A stretch of 64,000 nucleotides of DNA from Streptomyces himastatinicus ATCC 53653 (GCF_000158915.1 NZ_GG657754.1:10174681-10238680), one strand, 5' to 3'; shown: positions 17,901-26,596, counted from the stretch's first letter. The notes: generated by a model not told the origin, from the letters alone. Numbers and translations: made by a program.

Positions 17901-20590
17901 GGGCGGTTCAGCGCGTAGGTCTCCACCATGTTGTAGGTGCGGACCTCGCCCTCGTCGAGCGATTCCAGCAGCCACATGCGCCGCTGGGCGTTGGTCGCGG
18001 CGCGCCACCGTTCCCGTGGCCCGGCCGGTTCGTCAACCGGTTGGTCCGTCAGTTCGTCCGTCGGCTCGTCGCGGTCGCGCTCCAGGCTCTGCCGCAGCGC
18101 CGTGGTGAGCGCGCCCGGGGTGCGCGCGGCGAAGACCTGGCGCACCGCCAGCTCGTGCGCGGGGGAGCCGGCGCACAGCGCGCCGACCAGCTGGGCGGCG
18201 GTCAGGCTGTGGCCGCCGATCTCGAAGAAGTCCTCGCCGGCGGAGCGCGGCGGACGGCCGAACACCTTCTCCCAGGCTGCGGTCACGGCGTGGGAAGCCT
18301 CGTCCGTCGGTACCCACGAGGCGGCCGCCTCCGGCTCGGGGGCGGCGAGCAGCGCGGCCCGGTCGATCTTGCCGTGCGGGGTCCTGGGAAGCCGTGCCGT
18401 CTGCCGGTACGCCCGGGGCACCATGTGCGGCGGGAGCACGGCCGCCATATGCGCGCGTACGGCCTCGGGGGCGACGGCCGACTCGGCCGTGTACCAGGCG
18501 GCCAGGGTGAGGTCTCCCCGCGGGCCGGGGCGGGCGAGTACGACGGCCTCGCGGACCCCGTCCACCTCCACCAGCGCCTGTTCGACCTCGCCGGGCTCCA
18601 CCCGGTTGCCGTGCACCTGGATCTGGTCGTCGGCGCGGCCCAGGAAGTCCAGCGTTCCGTCGCTGTTCCAGCGGGCGAGGTCACCGGTGCGGAAGACCCG
18701 TCCGACGCCGGGCAGCGGGCACCGCACGAACCGCGCCGCGGTGGCCTCGGGTTCGTCCAGGTAGCCGTCGGCCACTCCGGGGCCGGCCACATACATCTCG
18801 CCGGGGACCCCGACGGGCGCCATCGTGTTCCACGGCGTGAGGACCAGCACGCCGAACCCCGGGGACGGGCGGCCGATCGGCACCGCGTCCAGTGCGGCGG
18901 CCCGGTCCCCGCCGGACAGGAACGTCGTGCATTCGATGGTGGCTTCGCTCGGCCCGTAGAGGTTGGCGAACGTGTCCACGCGCAACCGCCCACGGGTACG
19001 CGGCAGCAGCCCGCGCGGGACGGTGTCGCCGCCGAGGAACACATGCCGCAGCGGCAGCCCGGCGTTCTCCGGGAGGACATCGAGCATCGCCGACAGCAGG
19101 CTGGGCACGCAGTTCACCATCGTGACGCGCCGCGAGCGGATGCGCTCCCAGAACGTGACCGGGTCCAGCTCGTCGGGCGCCCCGACGGCCACCAGCGTGC
19201 CCCCGGCACCGAGGGTGACGAAGATCTGGTACGTGGTGGCGTCCGAGGAGATCGCGGAGAGCAGGGCACACCGGGTGTCCTCGTCGATGCCGACCAGGGC
19301 GGCCGAGCTGACGGCCTTGTGGCGGATCTGGTCGTGCCGCAGGGCGATCGGGCGCGGCAGTCCGGTGGAGCCGGAGGTGAAGAACACCACGGCTTCGTCC
19401 CCCGGCCGTACGGGGTCCGGCCGTACGGGGTCGGGCCGGGGGCCCTCCGGCGCCGGGTTCCGCGACACGGTACGCAGCTCATGGGCCGTCACGGTCGGCA
19501 GGCCCTGGTCCGCCGGGGCGGCGCCGATGACGATTCTGGCACCGCTGCGCCGCAGGAGCCTGCGGATACGTTCTTCCGGGTGCTTCGGGTCGATGGGGAC
19601 GTACGCGGCGCCCGCGCGCAGCACGGCCAGCACGGCGAGGACCAGTTCCGCGCCGCGCGGCAGGAGCAGCGCGATCCGGTCGCCCCGGCCGACACCGTGC
19701 TCCTCGGCGAGGAATGCGGCCGCGTGCCGCGACCGGCGCATGAGGTCGCCGTGGGTCCAGCGCGTCCCTTCGTCCACCACCGCCACGCGTTCCGGGTGCC
19801 GTACGGCTGAGGCGTCCACGAGGTCGACGAGCGTGCGCGGGGCGAACGCGTCGAGCAGCGGCAGTCCGCTCCAGCGCTCCAACTCCGCACGCTGGTCCGG
19901 GCCGAGTGCATCCAGTCCGCCGGCCCGCTGGTGGGGGTCGGCCACGATCGCGGCGAGAGCCGCCACGGTGCAGCGGGCCAGCGCCGCCACGGATGCGGGC
20001 ACCCGGCCGTCCGGCCCGGTGACCCGTACCTCCAGACCGCCTCCGGCCTCGGACCGGCCGCGCACCGAGACGTCGGCGGGGCACGCGGGGCCGGGGGAGG
20101 GGTGGGCGCCCTGCCAGCTGACGGCGAGCTGGCGGACCGCGGAGCTCTCGGCATGGCCGACCGCGTCGAGCCGAGTGACGAGCGCCGCCCGGTCACGCAG
20201 CGGGAAGCCCGCCGCTGCCACCAAGTCGCTGTGCAGCCGGCCCAGAAAGTCGCTCACCCGTGTCTCCGGCTCCAGCCGGGTACGGAGAATCAGTTCGCCG
20301 GGCCCGGACGAGCTCGGCACGGGGCACACCACCGCCAGGTCCTCGCCGGCGCCGAAGGAGGCCATGGCGAGTCGGGTGGCCGCGAGCAGCAGCAGGTGGA
20401 GGCCGACCGGGTCGTCACCTCCGATGCGGCGCAGCGCCGCGGCGACCGGTGGCGGGACCCGTTCCGGAGCTGGTGCGGGCACCGTGGCCCCGCCCGGTGG
20501 CAGGAGCTGATCCCGGGTCATGCCGCGCAGGGCCGTGAGCCAGTGGGCCCGGGTGGCGGCGTGATCCCCATCGGGCCGGTGCTTCGACAA
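14908..20590 (-). CDS. NRPS (half-C, A, T, C, T, C), interrupted by a 1-base insertion
   Basis: This is the first and largest NRPS gene, 1893 residues if one base is removed from the GGGG run at 15351-15354. Order: a C-lobe-like region (about 5-245), A domain (about 250-760; FFTSGSTGLPRP, SSDATTYQIF, LYGPSEATIE, FRTGDLAR, HGKIDR), carrier with FFEIGGHSLTAAQ near 810, condensation domain with HHAVNDG near 1035, a second carrier with LFELGGHSLTAARI near 1410 and a second condensation domain with HHLIWDG near 1625. The second carrier has no A domain in front of it. The frame breaks late in the last C domain. I chose the TTG at 20590 because AAGGAG lies six bases upstream. Specificity residues read D-A-Y-N-F-G-L-I-E-K by eye, unmatched. 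Confidence 0.9.
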
Positions 20591-20684
20591 CAGTGGCTCC
20601 TTGGAAATTCGGCACCGAGGCACTGGCAACAGCAATGGTGGTTCCGCCGAAAGATTCAGCTGCCCGACCCAGGCAGTGGATCTG

Positions 20685-20724
20685 AAAAAAAGTGGCCTGG
20701 GGTAGAAGAAATTCGCCCCAGGCC
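20685..20724 (-). terminator. Intrinsic terminator between the 30-codon gene and the first NRPS gene
   Basis: A perfect 9-bp stem (20694-20702 with 20716-20724, 13-base loop) is followed on the minus strand by a T7 run (A7 at 20685-20691). It lies after the stop of the 30-codon peptide gene and before the NRPS start, so it should end most transcripts after the peptide and allow partial read-through into the synthetases. Confidence 0.85.
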
Positions 20725-20729
20725 CGAGC

Positions 20730-20822
20730 TCAGCCCTGCAGCTTGTCGTACGAGCCGTAGCGCTTCACCTTGCCGCTGATCGGGGCCTTCTTCACGGGCT
20801 TCGGAGCGGTCTTCTCAGCCAT
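20730..20822 (-). CDS. 30-residue basic peptide ahead of the NRPS genes
   Basis: A 30-codon gene begins with ATG at 20822, six bases after a strong AAGGAG site, and ends at TGA 20730-20732. The product is lysine-rich in its first 20 residues (MAEKTAPKPVKKAPISGKVK) and ends RYGSYDKLQG. It has no signal peptide, cysteine or membrane segment. It is transcribed first in the NRPS operon and has its own downstream intrinsic terminator, an arrangement seen for ribosomal peptide precursors and for regulatory leader peptides. I do not recognise the family. It could be a precursor or scaffold peptide, a leader that controls the operon, or a small accessory protein. Confidence 0.7.
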   Translation of the reverse strand: MAEKTAPKPVKKAPISGKVKRYGSYDKLQG

Positions 20823-21408
20823 GAGATCTCCTTCGGTCGATGAATCGGGCTACCGGGAATATTTCCTCGGCGACATCAGATTGCATGGCGGAAGAGCGTG
20901 TGTCAACAACCGATAGTCGGGTTTTTGATCAGGGTGTAGAGCGCCTTTTCGGCCAGTGATGAGGTTCCTTTCAGCCGGGCGCGCAATTGGTCTGACCAGG
21001 CGATAGCCCGTGGTCATGCGTACTAATGGAATGCGGAAGTCCGTTAAGTGCTCGGGAGGCAATCACGGCTGGTTTTCTCCCTGGTTGCCGCTGCCGGGAC
21101 GGGGTGCCGTACGGTCCTGGCGGATGAGCGGGAAGTCGGCCGGTCCGGTCGCGGATCGCGTCTTCTATTACTTGATCTTGACATCGGCGATCCTTTTGTC
21201 GGGTTACGCGTGTGTCCCCGTCCGGGTGTTTTCTGACAAGCTGTGGATTTGTCGGGCTGAGGACCGGGATGAGGGTCGGAGTGAGGGTCGGGGTGAGAAA
21301 AGCCCTCAGGCTGTCGTGATCGACGGAGCTTGCGGGTAGATTTGCTCCTGCCGCCCGACCGGTCGAGTGGGCAAATCGGAATCCCTCATTCTGCGAACGG
21401 TGAACTGC
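20823..21408. promoter_or_regulatory. Divergent control region of the NRPS cluster
   Basis: About 590 bases separate the peptide/NRPS arm from the exporter/tailoring arm. The segment is visibly less GC-rich than its surroundings around 20850-21040 and 21160-21240. It must hold the promoters of both arms, but I could not place confident -35/-10 elements or an operator. Short open frames in it show no convincing coding character. Confidence 0.5.
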
Positions 21409-22746
21409 ATGAATTCACTCCAGCTCTTCCGTGTGAATCCGGACTTCAGGCGCTACTGGACGGCCCGGTCGATCTCCCTCATCGGGGACGGCGTGGCCAT
21501 GGTCGCCCTGCTGCTGTTGGCCGGGAACAGTGACGCGGGAGCCGCTGGAGTCGCCGCCGTCCTCCTCGCTCAGTCGGTGCCCCGCTTCTTCGGCCCGGTC
21601 GCGGGCGCCTTGCCGGACCGGTTCGAGGTGCGGCGCATCCTGCTGGTGGCCGAACTCGGCCAGGGAGCCGTCTTCGTCGCCATCGCCGCCGTGCCGTCCA
21701 CCACCGCGGCGCTGGTGCCGCTGGTGGCCCTCTCCTCCTGTCTGGCCACCGTCTTCGTCGCGGCCGGCCGCACCGTCATGCCCCGGCTGGTCGAGGAGCC
21801 CCAACTCATGTCGGCGAACGCGTGGATGGGCACCGCGTTCAACCTCCAGGCGGCCGTCGGCCCGGTGATCGGCGGTGCCCTCACCGCCGCCTTCGAGCCC
21901 CGGGGCGCGCTGCTGGTCAACGCGCTGACCTTCTTCGTCGGCGCCTTCTTCCTGCTGCGCCTGCCCCGGCTGGAGCCCGTACGGGACGCCACGGGCAAGC
22001 GCGGGAACTTCCTCGCGGACATCGGCGCCGGCCTGGTGTTCACCTGGCGCCACCGGGCGGCCCGGGTGATCGTGCTGCTGCTGCTCTTCGGCGTCCTGTT
22101 CGGATCGCTGGACAATGTGGCCCTCGTCCTGCTGGCCAGTGACGTCCTGGACGCCGGGCCGCTCGGTTTCGGGCTGCTCGGTACCGCCTCGGGCGTCGCC
22201 ATGGTCGCCGCGTCCCTGTGGCTCACCCGCTCGGCGACGACGTTCTCGCCCGCGACGATCATGGCCGGCGGCTGGATCATCACCGGAGCCGGGCTCGCGG
22301 CGACCGGTCTCTCGCCGGTCCTGGCTGTCGCCGTCGCCGCGCAAGGGGTGGCGGGTATGGGCAACAGCCTCGCCATGGTCGGCGAGGAGACGCTGCTCCA
22401 GAAGAGCGTCCCGGCCGCCATGCTCGGCAGGGTCGGCGGGGCCGTCTCGTCCGCCGCCTTCGCCGGCAGCGCACTCGCTTACGCGGCCGGCGGCTATCTG
22501 GCCTCGGTCCTGTCCCCGCGGACCGTGCTGATCATCGCCGGCACCGGTCTGATGGCCGTCACCGCGGCCTGCGTACCCGCACTTCGCGTCGCCGGCCGGC
22601 AAGACCGCGAGGCCACCACGGACGACGACGAACCCGGAACGAAGCCCCCGGCGAAGGACGATGCCGCACAGGACGCTGCCGCACAGAGCGACGCGGCACA
22701 GGCCGGTGCCGCACAGGACGACGCCGCGCCGACCTCGCGGGCGTGA
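21409..22746 (+). CDS. MFS transporter (NRPS cluster exporter)
   Basis: This major facilitator protein of about 445 residues has a 12-helix pattern starting near residue 15 (SISLIGDGVAMVALLLL) and the MFS loop GALPDRFEVRRILLVAE. It resembles EntS/macrolide-efflux type exporters. The last 45 residues are hydrophilic and built of repeated A-A-Q-(D/S) units, probably a disordered cytoplasmic tail. It is the first gene of the plus-strand arm, divergent from the peptide/NRPS arm, so its likely job is export of the peptide and self-protection. I chose ATG at 21409; a GTG at 21367 is an alternative. Confidence 0.88.
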   Translation: MNSLQLFRVNPDFRRYWTARSISLIGDGVAMVALLLLAGNSDAGAAGVAAVLLAQSVPRFFGPVAGALPDRFEVRRILLVAELGQGAVFVAIAAVPSTTAALVPLVALSSCLATVFVAAGRTVMPRLVEEPQLMSANAWMGTAFNLQAAVGPVIGGALTAAFEPRGALLVNALTFFVGAFFLLRLPRLEPVRDATGKRGNFLADIGAGLVFTWRHRAARVIVLLLLFGVLFGSLDNVALVLLASDVLDAGPLGFGLLGTASGVAMVAASLWLTRSATTFSPATIMAGGWIITGAGLAATGLSPVLAVAVAAQGVAGMGNSLAMVGEETLLQKSVPAAMLGRVGGAVSSAAFAGSALAYAAGGYLASVLSPRTVLIIAGTGLMAVTAACVPALRVAGRQDREATTDDDEPGTKPPAKDDAAQDAAAQSDAAQAGAAQDDAAPTSRA

Positions 22747-22810
22747 ACGCCGTGAGCGCCGCACCACCACAACGGCGCACAGCCGCCAGACCGAGACAGA
22801 AGGGCACGCC

Positions 22811-24412
22811 ATGAGCGTCAACCAGAAGCGCTATCTGCACTCCTCCGTGGCGGCGCAGCCTCTGCTGCACCGCTGGTACGCGTGGCCCTATCTGATCGCA
22901 CCGCACACCGGCGCGCTCAATCTGCGGGACCGGTTGCTGCCGATCCTGCGGAGCTACCTCCAGGGCGCGCATCTGCATGCCAAGGCCCTGGCCGACCCGG
23001 CGCGCTACGGCGGCCCCTTCCTCGACCCGCAGGGGGCCTCCGACGCTGAGGTGGAGGCGCTGCTGAACCGGACGCTGTCCGCGGGAGAAGCCCGGCTGAC
23101 GCTGGCCGACGACATCGACCAGCTCCGGCGCCTGCTCCGGGAGAAGGCGACGGGCGGCTCGCTGGAACCGCTGTACCCGGACGTTCCCGCGTCGCTGCGC
23201 GGCTGCGTCGAGCTGGTCTACGACACCGCCCATCGCCCCTCGTTCCGGTTCTTCGAGCCGCTGCTGTACCGCACACCCGCGGTCGAGCCGCACAGCCAGA
23301 GCGTCTCCCTCGGCCCGGTGCCCACCCGGCAGCAGCCCTTCGTCTACGGGAGCCCGGTGCTGCCCCGGGCGGACCGGCTCACCGTCACCGTGCCCTTCTC
23401 CTCCGCCGACTGGGACGCGCTGTTCGCCGCCCGGCTGAACGCCACGGATGTGCGGGCTCTGGCGGAGCGGCTGGGCCTGGACGCGGCTGACCGTGACCGC
23501 TTCCCGGCCCTCTTCACCGACGACGCGCCCGCGCCGTACGCCGGGGCCGAACCCGGCACCGTGCGCACGCGCTACTTCGGTCACGCCACCGTGCTGATCG
23601 AGACCTCCGACGGCTCGGTCCTGCTCGACCCGCTCATCGGCTACACCGACGACGGCCACGAGCACTTCACGATGGCCGATCTGCCGCCCCACATCGACGC
23701 CGTGGTCATCAGCCACTTCCACTCCGACCACTTCTCGCTCGAGACCTTGCTCCAGTTACGGACCAGGGTGGGGACGATCGTGGTCCCGCGTGCCTCGGGC
23801 GGGTCGCTTCAGGACCCCAGCCTGAAAACGATGCTGGAGGCGCTGGGCTTCGACCGGGTCCGGGAGGCGGGCGAGCTGGAGACGGTCCACGTCGCCGACC
23901 GCATGGACATCGTGGCGCTGCCGTTCATCGGTGAGCACGCCGACCTCGACATCCGGACCAAGATGGTGCCGCTGGTGCGGGCGCTGGGCCGGTCGTTCAT
24001 GTTCGCGACCGACATCACCCCGATCGAGCCGAAGCTGTACGACCTGGTGAGCGACGTGGTCGGACAGGTGGACGCGCTCTTCGTCGGCCTCGAATGCGTC
24101 GGAGCACCGCTCAGCTGGTTGTACGGCCCCCTCATGGAGGAGAAGCTGTCGCGCGAGCACAACCAGAGCCGACGGCTGAAGGGTTCCGACGCGGCGCTGG
24201 CGGACGGCCTGGCCCAGCAGGTGGGCGCCGGCCATGTGTACGCGTACGCCATGGGCCTGGAGCCGTGGCTGAAGCACCTGACCGGTTCGGACTTCGACCC
24301 GGACTCCGAACAGGTGAAGCAGAGCGCCCTGTTGAAGGAGCGGTGCGCCGGGCGCGGGGTCGGCTCGGAACTCCTCTACCGCCAGGCCGAGCGGGTATGG
24401 CAGGGCCGGTGA
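22811..24412 (+). CDS. CmlA-type diiron beta-hydroxylase acting on NRPS-bound amino acid
   Basis: This 533-residue protein matches the CmlA group, which beta-hydroxylates an aminoacyl group held on an NRPS carrier domain. It has a family N-terminal domain of about 245 residues and then a metallo-beta-lactamase-fold domain. The metal motif HFHSDH covers residues 302-307, with E375 in GEHADLD and D401 in FATDIT. From memory these align, at a constant offset of two or three, with the CmlA ligands H305/H307, E377 and D403, and the length is nearly identical to CmlA (about 532). It overlaps the thioesterase gene by 16 bases. It predicts a beta-hydroxy amino acid in the product; which of the three A domains supplies it is unknown. 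Confidence 0.88.
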   Translation: MSVNQKRYLHSSVAAQPLLHRWYAWPYLIAPHTGALNLRDRLLPILRSYLQGAHLHAKALADPARYGGPFLDPQGASDAEVEALLNRTLSAGEARLTLADDIDQLRRLLREKATGGSLEPLYPDVPASLRGCVELVYDTAHRPSFRFFEPLLYRTPAVEPHSQSVSLGPVPTRQQPFVYGSPVLPRADRLTVTVPFSSADWDALFAARLNATDVRALAERLGLDAADRDRFPALFTDDAPAPYAGAEPGTVRTRYFGHATVLIETSDGSVLLDPLIGYTDDGHEHFTMADLPPHIDAVVISHFHSDHFSLETLLQLRTRVGTIVVPRASGGSLQDPSLKTMLEALGFDRVREAGELETVHVADRMDIVALPFIGEHADLDIRTKMVPLVRALGRSFMFATDITPIEPKLYDLVSDVVGQVDALFVGLECVGAPLSWLYGPLMEEKLSREHNQSRRLKGSDAALADGLAQQVGAGHVYAYAMGLEPWLKHLTGSDFDPDSEQVKQSALLKERCAGRGVGSELLYRQAERVWQGR

Positions 24413-25167
24413 CCGCAGGCGATTCCTGGTTCGTCGAATGGGCGCCACCGAAGACGGCCAAGGTGCTTCTCGTCTGTCTGCCGCACGCGGGCTCGGGCGC
24501 CCATCAGTTCCGGAAGTGGCAGGAGCTGATGGGGCCGGAGGTCGCCGTACTCGCGGTGCAGCTTCCCGGGCGTGAGAACCGCTGGCGGCAGCCTCCGGCG
24601 ACGGACGCGGAGGAGGTCGTCGGGCAGCTGGCCCCCGCGCTGTCCGCCCGCCTCGACCTGCCGTACGTCGTGTTCGGCCACAGCATGGGGGCGCTGCTCG
24701 GGTACGAGCTCGCCCGCACGCTCGGATCCCGGCACGGGCAGTGGCCAGCGCGGTTCGTCGCGTCGGCCTGCCGTGCGCCGCACCGGCAGGGCGAGGACGC
24801 CGGGTCGGCGGAACTCAGCGACGGGCAGCTCGTGGCCGAGCTGATCCGGCGCGGTGTCGTGCCCGAGTACGTCGCGCGGGACGACCGGCTGGTGCGGCTC
24901 GTCGTCCGGCCGCTGCGGGGCGACCTGGCCATCTGCGACACCTACGTCCACACTGCGGGCGAACTCCTCCCCTGTCCCCTCAGCGCCTGGCGCGGCAGGG
25001 ACGACACGGGGGTGACCCGGCAGCACATCCAGGAGTGGGGCGGCTACTCGGCCGCCGGCACGACGGTGCGCACCTTCGACGGGGGCCACCTCTACCACCT
25101 GGCGAACTCGCAGGAAGTCACCGATGGGCTGCGCCGACTGGTGACTTGTATGGAGGAGGAGAAATGA
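24397..25167 (+). CDS. Type II thioesterase (NRPS-associated)
   Basis: This 256-residue alpha/beta-hydrolase matches the type II thioesterases of NRPS/PKS clusters, which release misloaded groups from carrier domains. The N-terminus LLVCLPHAGSGAHQFRKW and LPGRENR are typical, the nucleophile is S96 in GHSMG, and the histidine is in GGHLYHL near the end. The start ATG at 24397 lies inside the 3' end of the hydroxylase gene and the stop overlaps the next start by ATGA, so the three tailoring genes are coupled. As no NRPS here has an integrated thioesterase, it could also help with release, but family precedent favours editing. Confidence 0.93.
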   Translation: MAGPVTAGDSWFVEWAPPKTAKVLLVCLPHAGSGAHQFRKWQELMGPEVAVLAVQLPGRENRWRQPPATDAEEVVGQLAPALSARLDLPYVVFGHSMGALLGYELARTLGSRHGQWPARFVASACRAPHRQGEDAGSAELSDGQLVAELIRRGVVPEYVARDDRLVRLVVRPLRGDLAICDTYVHTAGELLPCPLSAWRGRDDTGVTRQHIQEWGGYSAAGTTVRTFDGGHLYHLANSQEVTDGLRRLVTCMEEEK

Positions 25168-26201
25168 CCACGACCACGGATACCGCCTCCCGGACGGGGC
25201 TCCGGCTGACCGCCGGGGAAGCGGAGGAGACCGCCGCGCTGGCGCTGGACGTCTCGCGGCGGTTTACGGCCGCGGACGATGCCGCGCTCCTTCAGGAACT
25301 GCCGCTCCTGGCCTCCGGGCTCCCACCGCGCGTCCAACGGTTCCTGCGCGCGTTCTCGCTGGACCAGCTGAACGGGTTCTGCACGATCGCCGGGCACACG
25401 GTGGACGAGGACCGCATCGGACCCACTCCGGTGCACTGGAAGGACGACACCCGGCCGCACGGCGAGTTCCCCGAGGAGATCCTGCTCCTGCTCTACGCCG
25501 CTCTCCTCGGGGAGCCGTTCGGCTGGGCCACGCAGCAGGACGGCCACCTGGTCAACGACGTGTTCCCCATCAAGGAGTACGAGCACCAGCTCCTGGGCAC
25601 CGGCAGCAAGAAGGCGCTCACCCTGCACACCGAGGACGCCTTCCACCCCTACCGTGCCGACTACATCATCCTCGCCTCGCTGCGGAACCCGGGCCGGGTC
25701 CCCGTCATCGTGGCGGAGGCGGACTTCACGGAGCTGGACCGGGACGACGTCGCCATCCTCTTCGAGGAGCGCTTCACCATCATTCCGGACAGCTCGCACC
25801 TCCCCAGGAACAACACCGTTCGCAGCGAGGCCGACCGGCTCCACTTCGAGAGCATCGAGAAGATCATCAACGAACGCAGGCCCGTGTCGGTCCTGTTCGG
25901 ATCGCGGACCGCACCGCTGCTCCGCTTCGACGCGTCCCACATGGCGGCCGTCGAGGGGGACGAGGAGGCAGCCCGGGCGTTCGCCGCCGCGCATGATCTG
26001 CTCAGCAGGAACCTGCACCCGGTCGGGCTCGAAGCGGGCGAATTCGCCTTCCTGAACAACCACCGCGTGGTTCACGGGAGAAGCTCGTTCGTCGCGCGCT
26101 ACGACGGCTTCGACCGCTGGCTCAAGCGGATCAACGTCACCCACGATCTGCGGAGGTCGCGCAGCCTGCGACGGACCACGGGATCGCGGCTGATCGGATA
26201 G
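25164..26201 (+). CDS. Fe(II)/2-oxoglutarate amino-acid hydroxylase (VioC / clavaminate-synthase-like)
   Basis: This 345-residue oxygenase belongs to the TauD/clavaminate-synthase-like group that holds VioC (arginine 3-hydroxylase), AsnO and related amino-acid hydroxylases. The facial triad is H155 and E157 in LHTEDAFHPY and H304 in NNHRVVHGRSS, with the 2-oxoglutarate-binding arginine expected in the FDRWLKRI region near residue 316. These enzymes hydroxylate free amino acids at C3 or C4, most often Arg, Lys, Asn or citrulline. It is the last cluster gene of the plus-strand arm and likely makes a hydroxylated precursor. Exact substrate and position cannot be read from sequence. Confidence 0.87.
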   Translation: MTTTTDTASRTGLRLTAGEAEETAALALDVSRRFTAADDAALLQELPLLASGLPPRVQRFLRAFSLDQLNGFCTIAGHTVDEDRIGPTPVHWKDDTRPHGEFPEEILLLLYAALLGEPFGWATQQDGHLVNDVFPIKEYEHQLLGTGSKKALTLHTEDAFHPYRADYIILASLRNPGRVPVIVAEADFTELDRDDVAILFEERFTIIPDSSHLPRNNTVRSEADRLHFESIEKIINERRPVSVLFGSRTAPLLRFDASHMAAVEGDEEAARAFAAAHDLLSRNLHPVGLEAGEFAFLNNHRVVHGRSSFVARYDGFDRWLKRINVTHDLRRSRSLRRTTGSRLIG

Positions 26202-26221
26202 CCGCCGTACGAGGAGCCGTC

Positions 26222-26470
26222 GTACGAACTCCGAGCCTCTCGGAGCTGTTCCAGCGGCTGGACCGGTCGCCGACGACGACCGAGCTGGCCGAGCACCTGA
26301 ACCTGAGCGAGGACGAGGCCCTCGACGGGCTGGTGGCCAGCAATGGGTACAGCACCTCGTCGCTGGACGCGCTCGCCGATCCCGAGACCGGGACGACCCG
26401 CGTCACCACGTACGCGGACCGGACCGCTACAGCCCTTGCCCCGCCGATCGACGACCCGGACACATCAGAT
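26222..26470 (+). pseudogene. Remnant of a SigB/SigF-type sigma factor (region 3 fragment)
   Basis: Immediately after the oxygenase stop, an open frame without a start codon encodes SELFQRLDRSPTTTELAEHL, then LNLSEDEALDGLVASNGYSTSSLDA. This closely matches region 3 of Streptomyces SigB/SigF-like stress sigma factors (compare the intact one at 39636, with EHTGMSEEDVLLGMEAMESFSALSLDA). Region 2 before it and region 4 after it are missing. I read it as the leftover of a sigma gene cut by acquisition or rearrangement at the edge of the NRPS cluster. Confidence 0.72.
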
Positions 26471-26522
26471 GTGTGCTGGGTTGTGGGATATCCACAAGAT
26501 GGGCGCTTGATCCGGAACGGGC

Positions 26523-26567
26523 GAAGGGGCCGCGCCCGCCGGACAGTGGCGGGGGCGGGCCCCCTTC
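26523..26567. terminator. Long GC-rich hairpin downstream of the PepSY remnant
   Basis: Sequence starting GAAGGGGCCGCGCCCGCC pairs, with a small bulge, with GGCGGGGGCGGGCCCCCTTC after a short loop. It lies just past the stop of the minus-strand PepSY remnant. It has no T-tract, so the terminator role is inferred from position. Confidence 0.5.
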
Positions 26568-26596
26568 GGGCTCATGAGGTGTCAGGCGCGGGCTGG

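Noticed and set aside
15158..19810. Very long plus-strand open frame (about 1550 codons) opposite the first NRPS gene
   Set aside because: It is the antisense shadow of a high-GC gene: no ribosome site, no recognisable domain, and arginine/glycine/histidine-rich composition. The NRPS domains on the minus strand are unambiguous.
20730..20822. Lasso peptide or lanthipeptide precursor
   Set aside because: No lasso cyclase/protease, lanthionine synthetase or precursor-recognition protein is near, and the peptide has no Cys and only two Ser and one Thr.
20850..21062. 70-codon minus-strand frame in the divergent control region
   Set aside because: No ribosome site, no similarity, and it spans the less GC-rich promoter region; more likely non-coding.
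3872..26201. Identification of the NRPS cluster as a GE81112-type cluster
   Set aside because: The carbamoyl and hydroxyl features are suggestive, but halogenase, pipecolate and histidine-specific genes are not present, and the A-domain residues do not let me confirm substrates.
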